From NCBI GenBank assembly GCA_050699715.1, contig JBOHFR010000015.1:19309-83308 (forward strand): a stretch of DNA of 64,000 bases, written 5' to 3'. Under the pieces are notes generated by a model. It made no database searches and had not been told where the DNA came from. It saw only the letters and a list, made by a program, of their open reading frames with translations. Positions 25,251-33,860 of this stretch are shown piece after piece. The position numbers were made by a program, and so were the translations under genes. Numbering within the stretch: the first letter of the stretch is position 1; each line of letters starts with the position of its first letter. The DNA is from GCA-003244245 sp050699715. GTDB lineage: Bacteria; Actinomycetota; Actinomycetes; Mycobacteriales; Pseudonocardiaceae.

Positions 25251-26702
25251 GTGTCCCGCTTCGTGGATCGGGTGGTGATTCACGTCGCTGCGGGCGATGG
25301 TGGCCACGGCTGCGCGTCGATACACCGGGAGAAGTTCACCCCCCTGGGTGGCCCTGACGGTGGCAACGGTGGCTGCGGCGGTGATGTGGTGCTGGTGATC
25401 GACCCCGGAGTGCACACCCTGCTCGACTTTCACTACCGCTCCCATGCGAGAGCCGCGAGCGGCAGGCCAGGACAAGGCGGCAACCGCAACGGCGCTAAGG
25501 GCGAGGATCTCGAGCTGAGGGTGCCGGACGGCACCGTGGTGCTCACTCCCGACGGTGAGATACTGGCTGACCTGGTGGGCGGTGGAACCCGGTTTGTCGC
25601 TGCGGCGGGCGGGCGCGGCGGGCTGGGTAACGCGGCGCTGGCCTCCAGGGTCCGCAAGGCGCCGGGCTTCGCCTTGCTTGGTGAGCCGGGGGAAACCCGG
25701 GATCTGGTCCTGGAGCTGAAGTCGATAGCCGATGTCGGGCTCGTCGGGTTCCCCTCAGCGGGCAAATCCTCCCTTGTGTCGGTGCTCTCAGCGGCCCGCC
25801 CCAAGATCGCCGACTACCCGTTCACCACCCTGGTGCCCAACCTCGGTGTGGTCACTGCGGGTGAGGCGGTGTTCACCGTGGCCGACGTCCCTGGGCTGAT
25901 CCCCGGTGCCAGCCAAGGCAAGGGGCTCGGGCTGGAGTTCCTGCGGCACATCGAACGGTGCGCCGTGTTGGTGCATGTAGTGGACTGCGCGACAGTGAGA
26001 CCCGGCCGTGACCCACTGTCCGATGTGGATGCTCTGGAACGCGAGCTCGCCGCCTACACGCCGCTGTTGGGCGGCGAGTTGGCCTCTCGCCCCCGGTTGG
26101 TGGTGCTCAACAAGATTGACGTCCCGGATGCTCGGGAGCTGGCTGACATCGTGCTACCCGAGTTTGCGGCCCGCGGGTTGCCAGTGCATTGCGTGTCTGC
26201 GGTGACCACTGAGGGCCTGCGGGAGCTGCGTTTTGCGCTCGGCGCGGCCGTGCGCCAGCACCGCGGGTCGCTGCCCCCAGGCGAACCGACTCGGGTGGTG
26301 CTGCACCCCACGGCGATCGACGAGTCCGGTTTCGACGTCGCGGCTGACCCCGATCGGCCCGAGGGGTTCATTGTCCGTGGCGAACGCCCGCAGCGGTGGG
26401 TGCGCCAGACGAACTTCGACAACGCTGAGGCTATCGGCTACCTCGCCGACCGGCTGGCCCGGCTCGGTGTCGAGGATGCCCTGGCCGTCGCGGGTGCCCG
26501 AGCTGGGTGCCCGGTCACCATCGGCCACGTCACCTTCGACTGGGAGCCTTCCACGCCGGCCGGAGCGAGCGCGGTGTGCCTCGGCGGGCGGGGGACAGAC
26601 TGGCGGTTGGACAGCGACGAGCGCGTCAGCGCGGCCCAGCGCAAGGCGGCCCGCCGGGTGCGGCGCGGGCCAGCTGTCGGCGGTGAGGCCGAGCAGGAGT
26701 GA
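25251..26702 (+). CDS. obg: Obg/CgtA GTPase
   Basis: A 483-residue protein with three domains: the Gly-rich Obg fold (GDGGHGCASIHREKF, GGPDGGNGGCGGDV), the GTPase domain with GFPSAGKSS (about 165), DVPGLIPGAS and NKID, and the C-terminal OCT domain (about 350-440). It acts in 50S subunit maturation and stress control. The start is the GTG at 25251 (VSRFVDRVVIHV) with AGGAGAAG upstream. Overlaps proB by 4 bp. Confidence 0.96.
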   Translation: MSRFVDRVVIHVAAGDGGHGCASIHREKFTPLGGPDGGNGGCGGDVVLVIDPGVHTLLDFHYRSHARAASGRPGQGGNRNGAKGEDLELRVPDGTVVLTPDGEILADLVGGGTRFVAAAGGRGGLGNAALASRVRKAPGFALLGEPGETRDLVLELKSIADVGLVGFPSAGKSSLVSVLSAARPKIADYPFTTLVPNLGVVTAGEAVFTVADVPGLIPGASQGKGLGLEFLRHIERCAVLVHVVDCATVRPGRDPLSDVDALERELAAYTPLLGGELASRPRLVVLNKIDVPDARELADIVLPEFAARGLPVHCVSAVTTEGLRELRFALGAAVRQHRGSLPPGEPTRVVLHPTAIDESGFDVAADPDRPEGFIVRGERPQRWVRQTNFDNAEAIGYLADRLARLGVEDALAVAGARAGCPVTIGHVTFDWEPSTPAGASAVCLGGRGTDWRLDSDERVSAAQRKAARRVRRGPAVGGEAEQE

Positions 26703-27799
26703 GCCTGGCCCGGCAGGCCGTGGCGCAGGCCCGGCACCTGGTGGTCAAGATCGGCTCGTCCTCGCTCACCACGGCTGCCGGCGGGCTAGACCGGGCCAGG
26801 TTGGACGCCCTGGTCGATGCGCTCGCCGCCCGCGTCGCGGCCGGCACCCAGCTGGTCCTGGTGTCCTCGGGTGCCATCGCCGCCGGACTGGCGCCATTGG
26901 GGCTGCGCCGCCGGCCCCGTGATCTGGCCACCCAACAGGCCGCGGCCAGCGTCGGACAGCTGGCGCTCGGGTACGCCTACACGCAATCCTGGGCCCGACA
27001 TGGCCGCACCGTCGGGCAGGTCCTGCTGACCTCCGATGACATCGTCCGGCGCGCGCACTACCGTAACGCGCAGCGCACGTTTGCCCGGCTGCGGGGCCTC
27101 GGCGTGGTGCCGGTCGTCAACGAGAACGATACCGTGGTCACCGACGAGATCCGGTTCGGCGACAACGACCGGCTCGCGGCCCTGGTCGCGCACTTGGTGG
27201 GTGCCGATGCGTTGGTGTTGCTCTCCGACGTTGGCGGGCTTTACGACAGTGACCCTCGGCTCGGCGTGGCTCGGCTGGTTCGGGAGGTGAGTGGTCCGGC
27301 TGACACCCGTGGTGTGCGGGCCGGTCACGGCGGTGCGCTGGGTACCGGGGGGATGGCCTCCAAGCTTGACGCCGCGACGGTGGCCTCCCAAGCTGGGGTG
27401 CCGGTGCTGCTGGCTGCGGCGACGCAGGTCGGGCGGGCCTTGGGGCCAGCCGACGTCGGTACTGCTTTCGCGCCTACCGGAGCGCGGCTATCGGCTCGCC
27501 GGTTCTGGCTGCGCCACGCCGCAGGTGCGGCCGGCCGGTTACGACTCGACGACGGGGCGGTCCGCGCGGTGGTGCACCGTCGCCGTTCACTGCTTGCGGC
27601 CGGCATCACCGGCGTCGAGGGTGACTTTGCGGCTGGCGACGTGGTGGAGCTGGTGGACGGCCAGGGCGTCGTGGTCGCTCGGGGGATGGTCGGGTTCGAT
27701 GCGGCCGAGCTGCCCGAGCTGATCGGCCGTTCCACCCGCGATCTGCCGGCAGAGCTGCGCCGAGAGGTCGTGCACGCCGACGACCTCGTGGCGGTATAA
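26699..27799 (+). CDS. proB: Glutamate 5-kinase
   Basis: A 366-residue enzyme for the first step of proline synthesis. The amino-acid-kinase core has VVKIGSSSLT, VLVSSGAIAAGL, VPVVNENDTV and GGMASKLDAA. A C-terminal PUA domain (about 280-366) is present as in the long form. GTG start overlaps the obg stop. proA lies 378 bp downstream, separated by a transposase relic. Confidence 0.96.
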   Translation: MSLARQAVAQARHLVVKIGSSSLTTAAGGLDRARLDALVDALAARVAAGTQLVLVSSGAIAAGLAPLGLRRRPRDLATQQAAASVGQLALGYAYTQSWARHGRTVGQVLLTSDDIVRRAHYRNAQRTFARLRGLGVVPVVNENDTVVTDEIRFGDNDRLAALVAHLVGADALVLLSDVGGLYDSDPRLGVARLVREVSGPADTRGVRAGHGGALGTGGMASKLDAATVASQAGVPVLLAAATQVGRALGPADVGTAFAPTGARLSARRFWLRHAAGAAGRLRLDDGAVRAVVHRRRSLLAAGITGVEGDFAAGDVVELVDGQGVVVARGMVGFDAAELPELIGRSTRDLPAELRREVVHADDLVAV

Positions 27800-27924
27800 C
27801 CCGGCCTGTCTGTAAGGCTCGTGTCACCAGCCGCAAACGATGAAGTTCCCGCAGGTAGGCCGTGTAGCGAAAGCGGTGCGGCTGGGAGATGGGTCGGTGC
27901 ATCCGGTCGTACCGGCAGAGATGT

Positions 27925-28075
27925 TGATCCCGGTTGGTGAGATCGCCAGGGCCAGCTCGTCGAAGGCCGCCGCCCGCAGCGTCGTGGGTTCTTCGACTCC
28001 GAGTTCGTAGTGGCCGCGGCGGAGGTTCTGCACGAAGGCGTGCCCGGCGCTGATCACCCGTGCGCAACGGTGCCC
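27925..28075 (-). pseudogene. C-terminal fragment of an IS6-type transposase
   Basis: On the minus strand the sequence reads RVISAGHAFVQNLRRGHYEL, GVEEPTT and AAFDELALAI, the C-terminal end of the DDE transposase whose N-terminal two-thirds lies at 53496-53950. No N-terminus or terminal repeats are seen here. It sits between proB and proA, so the proline operon has been split by an insertion that later decayed. Confidence 0.65.
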
Positions 28076-28176
28076 GGCCGAGCCGGTAAGAGATAACCCG
28101 TGAGTTCCGAGGGGCCCCCGGACGCCCCCCCCCGAATAACCTCCGGAATAACCCCTGGACACTAGGCTCGGGAATC

Positions 28177-29478
28177 GTGCAACTGCCCACGGATTCTCCG
28201 GCGCCCACCGAGTCCACGTCAGTGTCCGCGTCCTCGTCCGCAGCGGCGATCGTCGCCCAGTGCGCGCGAGGAGCGCAGCGCGCCGCTCCCACCCTGGCCA
28301 GCGCGTCCGACGAGGCCATCGACGCCGTGCTGGACGCCATGGCGCGGCGGCTGAGTGTCTGCGGCGCTGACGTGTTGGCCGCGAACTCCGCCGATGTCGC
28401 CGCCGCCGAGCAGCTTGGGATGACCCAGGCGCTGATCGACCGGCTTCGCCTGGACGAGGCGCGGCTGACCGAGATGGCTAGCCAGCTCGCGCTGTTCGCC
28501 CAGGTCCCGTTCCCGCCACGGGACCGGGTGCTGGAAGATCGTCCGGATGGCTTGCGGCTGATCGAGCGTCGCCGCCCGGTGGGTGTGGTGGGTGCCACCT
28601 ACGAAGCCCGGCCCAATGTCACCGTCGATGTCGCTTCGCAGTTGGTGAAGTCCCGCAACGCCGGGGTGCTGCGAACCGGGTCTGCGGCACTGCGCTCGGC
28701 GCTGGCGCTGCGCGAGCAGGTCATCGCGCCGGCGCTGGCGCAGGCCGGGCTGGACCCCGGCGCGGTGCAGCTGGTGCCCGACCCACGCCGGGACTGCGCC
28801 GTCGCCCTCATGCGGCAACCCGAGCTGATCCCGCTGGTCATCGTGCGGGGCAGCGGAGAGACCACCCGGATGCTGGCCGCCGAGGGCGCCCGCCATGGGG
28901 TGCGGGTGATGGCCCATGCCGATGGCGGCGGCGTGCTTTACATCGACGCTGCCGCAGATGTCACATTGGCCATCGAGCTGCTTGTGGCCGGGCTGGACCG
29001 GCTCGGTGTCTGCAACCGGGTCAATCTCCTGCTGGTGGACGAGCGCGTCCCGGACCGGTTGCACGATGCGCTGCTCGAGGCGGCCCGCCAGCGCGGGATC
29101 GCGCTGTCTCTGCCGCCGCACGATCACCCGCTCGGGCACGAGTGGGCGTTGGACACCGGCCGGGAGGCAACGCTGACCGTGAGCCGGGTGGCCGGTCCGG
29201 GGCACGCGGCTGACGTCGCGAACCAGGAGACCTCAGGACTGGCCGCCACGATCGTCACCAGCGACGCGACCGCCGCCCGTGAGTTTCTGGACGGCTACAC
29301 CGGCACGGGGGCGTTCTGGAACGCCAGTACCCGCCTGCTGGACGGGTTCAAGTTACGGCGGGTCCCGGAGACGGGGATCAACCTCGACCGGGTACCCGGG
29401 CCGCGCGGGCCGGTCACCTTCGCTGACCTGTACCTGCGACAGTTCGTGGTCATCCCGGCGCACTGCCCTTGCGGATGA
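28177..29478 (+). CDS. proA: Gamma-glutamyl phosphate reductase
   Basis: A 433-residue enzyme reducing glutamyl phosphate to the semialdehyde in proline synthesis. Conserved blocks are RRPVGVVGATYEARPNVT, RTGSAALRS and GLDRLGVCNRVN with the catalytic Cys, and the tail runs LYLRQFVVIPAHCPCG. The start is a GTG at 28177. It overlaps the convergent membrane-protein gene by 29 bp at the 3' ends. Confidence 0.95.
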   Translation: MQLPTDSPAPTESTSVSASSSAAAIVAQCARGAQRAAPTLASASDEAIDAVLDAMARRLSVCGADVLAANSADVAAAEQLGMTQALIDRLRLDEARLTEMASQLALFAQVPFPPRDRVLEDRPDGLRLIERRRPVGVVGATYEARPNVTVDVASQLVKSRNAGVLRTGSAALRSALALREQVIAPALAQAGLDPGAVQLVPDPRRDCAVALMRQPELIPLVIVRGSGETTRMLAAEGARHGVRVMAHADGGGVLYIDAAADVTLAIELLVAGLDRLGVCNRVNLLLVDERVPDRLHDALLEAARQRGIALSLPPHDHPLGHEWALDTGREATLTVSRVAGPGHAADVANQETSGLAATIVTSDATAAREFLDGYTGTGAFWNASTRLLDGFKLRRVPETGINLDRVPGPRGPVTFADLYLRQFVVIPAHCPCG

Positions 29479-31483
29479 CACCGAGGTAACCGGCGATGGC
29501 GAGTGCGGCCAGCGTCCAGACCAGAGCTTGGAGTATCCAGGTGGACGCGGTGAACACTTGGCCCAGCGGACTGGACGTGTCGAAATCGCAGCGGTTGCTG
29601 ATGCCCGCTGGGGCCAGCGGCACGCTGCGGTCGATCCCTACTCCGATCTGCTCAACCAGAGAGCACGGCGAGTTGTGGCTGGTGTGCGCGGTGACGTAGT
29701 GGCCTGGGCCAAGGGGGGTGTGCCCGGCGGCCACGCCCAGCCCCGCCGCGATGATGAGCACCAGCACGAGGGCTAACACAGTGCGGCTGCTGCGGTAGCC
29801 ATATCCGGCGAGTGCTCCCCAGAGCCAGTGCGCGCTCCTGCTCAGCGCGCCACCGAGCTCACCGCGTCGGTAGAGGTCCTGCTGCTGGGCGATGAGGACT
29901 TCCCGCGCGGTGGCTTCGTGGCCACTGGCTCTCAGCGCGGCGGCAAGTTGCTGGTAGGGCTGAGGTCGATAGTCACGGGTGTGGTGGGTGATCACATGCA
30001 GCCACTCATGCCAGTCGACCGCATGAAGCGACGTGTAGGCGAGGCCGGATAGCGTGAGTCGCCGTGTCGGCGCGGCACAGCTCGTCCTCTTGGCGGCACC
30101 GTGTGGGCAGATGACCTGGGCGGGCAGGAACAGGTGCTTGGCCGCAGCGTCCTCCAGGTCAAGGACAGGCCCTGCCGGGTTGGTCAGCTTCGCGTGGCTG
30201 AGGTTGAGTTGGCCACTGATGTGGGCGTCGGTGAGCCGCACGGCGCTGTCGTGACTGTGTCCGGTGGCGGTGAATCCCTCGGCGAACATGTCACTGTCCA
30301 CTCGGAGATGATCGCCAGTGAGGGCACGGCCGGCTTGGTTGGTCAGCTTCGCGTGGCTGAGGTTGAGTTGGCCACTGATGTGGGCGTCGGCGAGCCGCAC
30401 GGCGCTGTCGTGACTGTGTCCGGTGGCGGTGAATCCCTCGGCGAACATGTCACTGTCCACTCGGAGATGATCGCCGATGAGGGCGGGCCCGGCGGGGTTG
30501 GTCAGCTCCGCGCGGTCGAGGTTGAGTTGGCCGGTGATATGGGCGTCCGGCAGCCGCACGACGCCGTCTTCGCCGTGCCCGGTGGCGGTGCACCCGTCAA
30601 GGAACACCCCGCCGTTGACGTCGAGGTGGTCGCCGATGAGGGCGGGCCCGGCCGGGTTGATCAGCGTCGCGCCGGCCAAGTTGAGTTGGCCGCTGAGGTG
30701 CGCACCGGGCAGCCGCACCGCGCCCCGCTCATAGTGTCCGGTGGCCGTGAATCTCTCGGCGAGCACCAGGCCGCCCTCGACGTGCAGGCCGTCGCCGATG
30801 AGGGCGGGCCCGGCTTGATTGGTCAGCTCGGCGCCGTTGAGGTTGAGCTGCCCGATAATATGGGCGCCCGGCAGCCGCACCGCGCCGAGCTCGCCGTGTC
30901 CGGTGGCGGTGAACCCCCCGCCGAACACGTCCCCCTCGACGTGCAGGCCGTCACCGATGAGGGCGGGGCCGGTCTCGTTGGTCAGCCTCGCGCCGTTGAC
31001 GTTGAGCTGGCCCCTGATATGAGCGCCGAACAACCGCACCGCACCGTAGTTACCTTGTCCGGTGGCCGTGAATCCATCGCTGAGCGCAACGTCCCCATCG
31101 ACGCGTAGGCCGTCGCAGTCCAGCGCCGAAAGATGCGAGCCCGCCAAGGTCAACCAGGGCAAGTGGGCACTGACCAGCAGCACAGCTCGCTCGAAGAAGC
31201 AGCCTCGCAGCTCAATACCCACGGCGGCCGGAACATGGGTGAGATCAAGCGTCCCGGTGATCCTCGCTCCATGGACACGCACCCCCAGCGGATCAAGACG
31301 CTCACCGCTGCGTCCCAGTACCAGCTCCCGCAGGAGCTCGGCACGGATGGTGTACCGGGGGTTGTCCGTTGTGCCTAACTGCTCAGTGCTGAGTGTGCTC
31401 CACTCGACCACGCAGCCCGACATCAAGGCGTCAGCTAGCGCCCGTTCCCTCGCTGAGACCTCGCTGAGACTCTTGCTCGCCAC
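29450..31483 (-). CDS. Repeat-rich beta-helix membrane protein of unknown function
   Basis: A protein of about 677 residues from the GTG at 31483; an upstream start at 31555 would add 24 residues and almost touch nadD. An N-terminal region (about 1-110) of pentapeptide-like character (GARITGTLDLTHV) is followed by six 53-residue repeats carrying FTATGH, GAVRLPGAHI and GQLNLNGAELTN, probably a right-handed beta-helix. Two C-terminal membrane segments follow (VLALVLVLIIAAGLGVAAG and ILQALVWTLAALAIAGYLG). The repeats therefore probably form one large cytoplasmic or exported domain. No enzyme motif was seen. It is convergent with proA. Confidence 0.7.
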   Translation of the reverse strand: MASKSLSEVSARERALADALMSGCVVEWSTLSTEQLGTTDNPRYTIRAELLRELVLGRSGERLDPLGVRVHGARITGTLDLTHVPAAVGIELRGCFFERAVLLVSAHLPWLTLAGSHLSALDCDGLRVDGDVALSDGFTATGQGNYGAVRLFGAHIRGQLNVNGARLTNETGPALIGDGLHVEGDVFGGGFTATGHGELGAVRLPGAHIIGQLNLNGAELTNQAGPALIGDGLHVEGGLVLAERFTATGHYERGAVRLPGAHLSGQLNLAGATLINPAGPALIGDHLDVNGGVFLDGCTATGHGEDGVVRLPDAHITGQLNLDRAELTNPAGPALIGDHLRVDSDMFAEGFTATGHSHDSAVRLADAHISGQLNLSHAKLTNQAGRALTGDHLRVDSDMFAEGFTATGHSHDSAVRLTDAHISGQLNLSHAKLTNPAGPVLDLEDAAAKHLFLPAQVICPHGAAKRTSCAAPTRRLTLSGLAYTSLHAVDWHEWLHVITHHTRDYRPQPYQQLAAALRASGHEATAREVLIAQQQDLYRRGELGGALSRSAHWLWGALAGYGYRSSRTVLALVLVLIIAAGLGVAAGHTPLGPGHYVTAHTSHNSPCSLVEQIGVGIDRSVPLAPAGISNRCDFDTSSPLGQVFTASTWILQALVWTLAALAIAGYLGVIRKGSAPG
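30115..31090. repeat. Tandem 159-bp coding repeats
   Basis: Six imperfect 159-bp units encode the 53-residue protein repeats. The two units around 30180-30345 and 30339-30505 are nearly identical at the DNA level; for example CTCGGCGAACATGTCACTGT occurs at 30279 and again at 30438. The others have diverged, so the newest duplication is recent. Confidence 0.85.
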
Positions 31484-31568
31484 GACTGTCCAACCGCCGG
31501 TTGCTCGCTGGGGTCCCAACCTTATCGCCGCTGGGACTGGTCCCGGACGACTCACCTAGGCTGCATCC

Positions 31569-32165
31569 ATGTCCGGCCGGCGACTCGGAGTCATGGGCGG
31601 GACCTTCGACCCGATCCACCATGGCCACCTCGTCGCCGCCAGCGAGGTGCAGGCCCGTTTCGAGTTGGACGAGGTCGTGTTCGTGCCCACCGGGATCCCG
31701 TGGCAGAAAAATGCGCGTGAGGTGAGCCCAGCCGAAGACCGCTACCTCATGACAGTGATCGCTACCGCGTCCAACCCGCGGTTCTCCACTAGCCGGGTGG
31801 ATATTCACCGCCGGGCTCCCACATTCACTGTCGACACTCTCACCGACCTGCGCACCCAGTTCCCCGACCACGAGATGTTCTTCATCACCGGCGCTGATGC
31901 GCTGGCGCAGATACTGTCCTGGAAGCGGGTCGACGAGCTGTTCGACCTGGCCCACCTGGTCGGGGTGACCCGCCCCGGGTTCCACCTTGACGGCAAGCAC
32001 CTGCCTGACCGCGCGGTGAGCCTGGTTGAGGTGCCCGCCCTGGCGATCTCCTCAACAGATTGCCGGCAGCGCGTCGAGCGCGGCCAGCCCGTCTGGTACC
32101 TGGTGCCCGACGGGGTAGTGCAGTACATCAGCAAGCGCGGCCTGTACCGCAGCACACCCCCTTGA
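31569..32165 (+). CDS. nadD: Nicotinate-nucleotide adenylyltransferase
   Basis: A 198-residue enzyme converting nicotinate mononucleotide to deamido-NAD. It has the nucleotidyltransferase signature GVMGGTFDPIHHGHLVAA, FVPTGIPWQK, FFITGADAL and the C-terminal ISSTDCRQRVERG. The ATG follows the divergent beta-helix gene. The usual downstream gene rsfS is absent. A 51-bp near-copy of the 3' end of nadD is found at 38686-38736. Confidence 0.96.
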   Translation: MSGRRLGVMGGTFDPIHHGHLVAASEVQARFELDEVVFVPTGIPWQKNAREVSPAEDRYLMTVIATASNPRFSTSRVDIHRRAPTFTVDTLTDLRTQFPDHEMFFITGADALAQILSWKRVDELFDLAHLVGVTRPGFHLDGKHLPDRAVSLVEVPALAISSTDCRQRVERGQPVWYLVPDGVVQYISKRGLYRSTPP

Positions 32166-32174
32166 CCAGCATCA
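32124..32174 (+). repeat. Left copy of the nadD 3'-end repeat (candidate attL)
   Basis: Begins at TACATCAGCAAGCG within the nadD coding end and runs 9 bp past its TGA. It matches 38686-38736 except at three bases. Sequence on both sides of the two copies is unrelated. Confidence 0.75.
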
Positions 32175-32325
32175 ACCATGTCGTTGTGTGCCCCGGGCAC
32201 AACAGCGGTACAACTCGCCATCACTGACCTACCCCAGCGGTAGCTTTCGACAAGTGCGATCCGAGCGCCGTGTCCACGAGCGTCCGCGTCCGGTCGAGAG
32301 CATCCGGCCCACTGCCTGGTCCACC

Positions 32326-32511
32326 ATGGCAACCGAGGCCGCTCCACCTCCAACGGAGCCGGATCAACCCACCGCGAGTACTGGTTCGGGCGCCTCACCG
32401 ACCACCCCCGCCGAGCAGCTCCAGCAGCCTGTGCCCACCCACGAAGGTGCGGACAGCGCAGAAGCGGACAAGGTTGGTCGCCAAAGGATCCGCTTCTGCG
32501 CGTACGACTGA
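32326..32511 (+). CDS. Short Pro/Thr-rich reading frame, possibly a truncated gene
   Basis: A 61-codon frame starting MATEAAPPPTEPDQPTA and ending within the 3' arm of the hairpin at 32456-32501. The composition (Pro, Thr, Ala, Glu) resembles a disordered N-terminus of a larger actinobacterial protein. It could be the cut-off start of the gene originally after nadD. No ribosome site is obvious and it may not be expressed. Confidence 0.25.
   Translation: MATEAAPPPTEPDQPTASTGSGASPTTPAEQLQQPVPTHEGADSAEADKVGRQRIRFCAYD
32456..32501. promoter_or_regulatory. 13-bp inverted repeat shared with the intact AICE
   Basis: Arms GCGCAGAAGCGGA (32456-32468) and TCCGCTTCTGCGC (32489-32501) around a 20-nt loop. 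The arms are the same sequence as at 3809-3849, while the loops are unrelated. Here it follows the minus-strand AICE relic genes, matching its relative position in the intact element. Confidence 0.55.
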
Positions 32512-32587
32512 CATGCGCGTGATGAGGGCGTGCGGCATTACCGCACCACCCCCGGTGCGCAATTCATTCATTTTTCTACAATCGGTC

Positions 32588-32791
32588 CTACTGTGTTTGC
32601 GATCGCTTGCTGCGGCAGCTACCGCACAACCGGTCGTCACCGGCCGGAGCGAACCAGCCGCGCCTGCACCGCCGGCAGGTCTGCCACGTCAGCCGGACCC
32701 TCCCACGCCGCATCTGCCGGAGCCGTTCTCGCGCTTGCTTTTCTGCCCGTAGTCGCGCGACCAACGCAGCCCAACGCTCGCGAATCCGCAT
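32588..32791 (-). CDS. Small zinc-ribbon protein, paralogue of the AICE gene
   Basis: A 67-residue product starting MRIRERWAALVARLRAEK, with a GAGAGG ribosome site. The basic helix leads to RVRLTWQTCRRC and LCGSCRS, the same Cys-x2-Cys pattern as the gene at 3242-3478. It appears intact, but its neighbours are truncated. An overlapping frame at 32637-32945 has the composition of a shadow and was not called. Confidence 0.5.
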   Translation of the reverse strand: MRIRERWAALVARLRAEKQARERLRQMRRGRVRLTWQTCRRCRRGWFAPAGDDRLCGSCRSKRSQTQ

Positions 32792-32948
32792 CACCGTCCC
32801 TCTCCCAAGCACGAACGGACTTCTCGGACGCCCTCACACTGCCCTCACCGCCCAGCCCAGGGCGCACATCGCTACCAGGAGGACCCGAGACCGGACGAAC
32901 GGCCGGACCCTCCCCACCAGGCAAGACTTCGGTGGTCGTCGGCATCGG

Positions 32949-33200
32949 TTAGACGCCGGCGAGGAAGGTGATTTCGAACGAGGCGCGCTTGGCGTTGGGT
33001 TCGTCAGGGTCGGTAACGGTGGTTTTCCACTGCCGCTGATCCGTCACCTGGTCCAGCTTCTGACGCACCGGCCGACCAGCAGCCTTGTCCTCACGCGTCT
33101 GATACTCATTGTCCGGCGTCACACCACCAACCAGATCCAAACCCCGCGGAAACGCGCTATCGAACGCAATGTCGAATCGATGACCCCTCGGGATCGCCAT
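32949..33200 (-). CDS. Shortened Pra-like AICE protein
   Basis: An 83-residue product, MAIPRGHRFDIAFDSAFPRG, followed by EYQTREDKAAGRPVRQK. It aligns with the first two-thirds of the protein at 2204-2674 (FPQGLYLVG, EYQSQEDRARNRPVRP) but stops after ASFEITFLAGV. The PVPPP and FRPVVLEG blocks are absent. It may be a truncated gene or a short variant. With the zinc-ribbon gene it marks a decayed AICE module on the minus strand. Confidence 0.5.
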   Translation of the reverse strand: MAIPRGHRFDIAFDSAFPRGLDLVGGVTPDNEYQTREDKAAGRPVRQKLDQVTDQRQWKTTVTDPDEPNAKRASFEITFLAGV

Positions 33201-33353
33201 GAACCCTGCCCTTCTCACTCGGCTATCTGCGTGGTCGCCACCCCATCAGTGGGCGATACCACAAGATTCGGCCAGGTCAGGTCCGCTCTCGACCTCGTGA
33301 TCGTCTCTTCTCCAACTTCTGTACCTCCCCTGGTCTCGCGCGGTCTCTCGAAT

Positions 33354-33367
33354 GTGATAGTCTCATC
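33354..33367 (+). promoter_or_regulatory. Extended -10 promoter motif of HTH paralogue 1
   Basis: GTGATAGTCTCATC, 31 bp before the gene start, matches GTGNTASTCTCRTC, also found at 35032 and 41106 before the other two paralogues. TGNTASTCT fits an extended -10 element (TGN-TANNNT). Confidence 0.5.
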
Positions 33368-33397
33368 TCGACTAGCCTCGAAGGAGGGTCAACACCG

Positions 33398-33850
33398 TTG
33401 AACACCAAGTCGCCTGTCGTGCTGAAGGTGCTGCTCCAGCACCTTCAGCTGCAAACCCACCGCGCTTTTTGCCGTGAGTACGACAGGGTTGCCGCTAAAG
33501 CTGATCCGACTTTGCGGGGTGGCTGGCCCAGCAAAGCACAGTTCTACCGATGGCTGTCCGGTGAGTTGATTGGACTTCCCTACCCAGACCACTGCCGCAT
33601 TCTGGAGAGTATGTTCCCCGAATGGAAAGTCGATCAACTGTTCCAAACCCACGACGGTGGAATTCAGTTCGTACCCGAACCACCCACGCCACGGACACAA
33701 GCGTCCACTATGCGATCCATTCCATTAACCATGCCAGCTGGCCAAAATTCCTCAACCACATCTCAAGCGCTCGACTCAATCGAGAGTGGTCTCGAAGGGT
33801 CCGTTAACAGACAAGTCGGGTGGTTGGACGAGCTAGCCGGATCTCAGTAA
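33398..33850 (+). CDS. HTH-domain protein, paralogue 1 (stand-alone)
   Basis: A 150-residue product from a TTG with a strong AAGGAGGG site. Residues 1-90 form the shared domain: VVLKVLLQHLQLQTHRAFCR, GGWPSKAQFYRWLSGELIGL, DHCRILESMFPEWKVDQLF. QFYRWLSGE looks like the recognition helix of an XRE-like HTH. The tail (95-150) is Ser/Thr-rich and disordered. The NUDIX-like gene follows 10 bp downstream, so the pair may be a split version of the HTH-effector fusions found nearby. Confidence 0.6.
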   Translation: MNTKSPVVLKVLLQHLQLQTHRAFCREYDRVAAKADPTLRGGWPSKAQFYRWLSGELIGLPYPDHCRILESMFPEWKVDQLFQTHDGGIQFVPEPPTPRTQASTMRSIPLTMPAGQNSSTTSQALDSIESGLEGSVNRQVGWLDELAGSQ

Positions 33851-33860
33851 GGTTTCTCGG

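Noticed and set aside
27606..28598. 330-codon open frame on the minus strand spanning the proB-proA gap
   Set aside because: It overlaps both proB and proA. Only the fragment in a different frame at 27925-28075 shows protein similarity.
30115..31090. CRISPR-like array
   Set aside because: The repeats are 159 bp, contiguous and in frame within one coding sequence, with no unique spacers.
32637..32945. 102-codon minus-strand frame next to the Pra-like relic
   Set aside because: It overlaps the zinc-ribbon gene in another frame and has the composition expected of a shadow.
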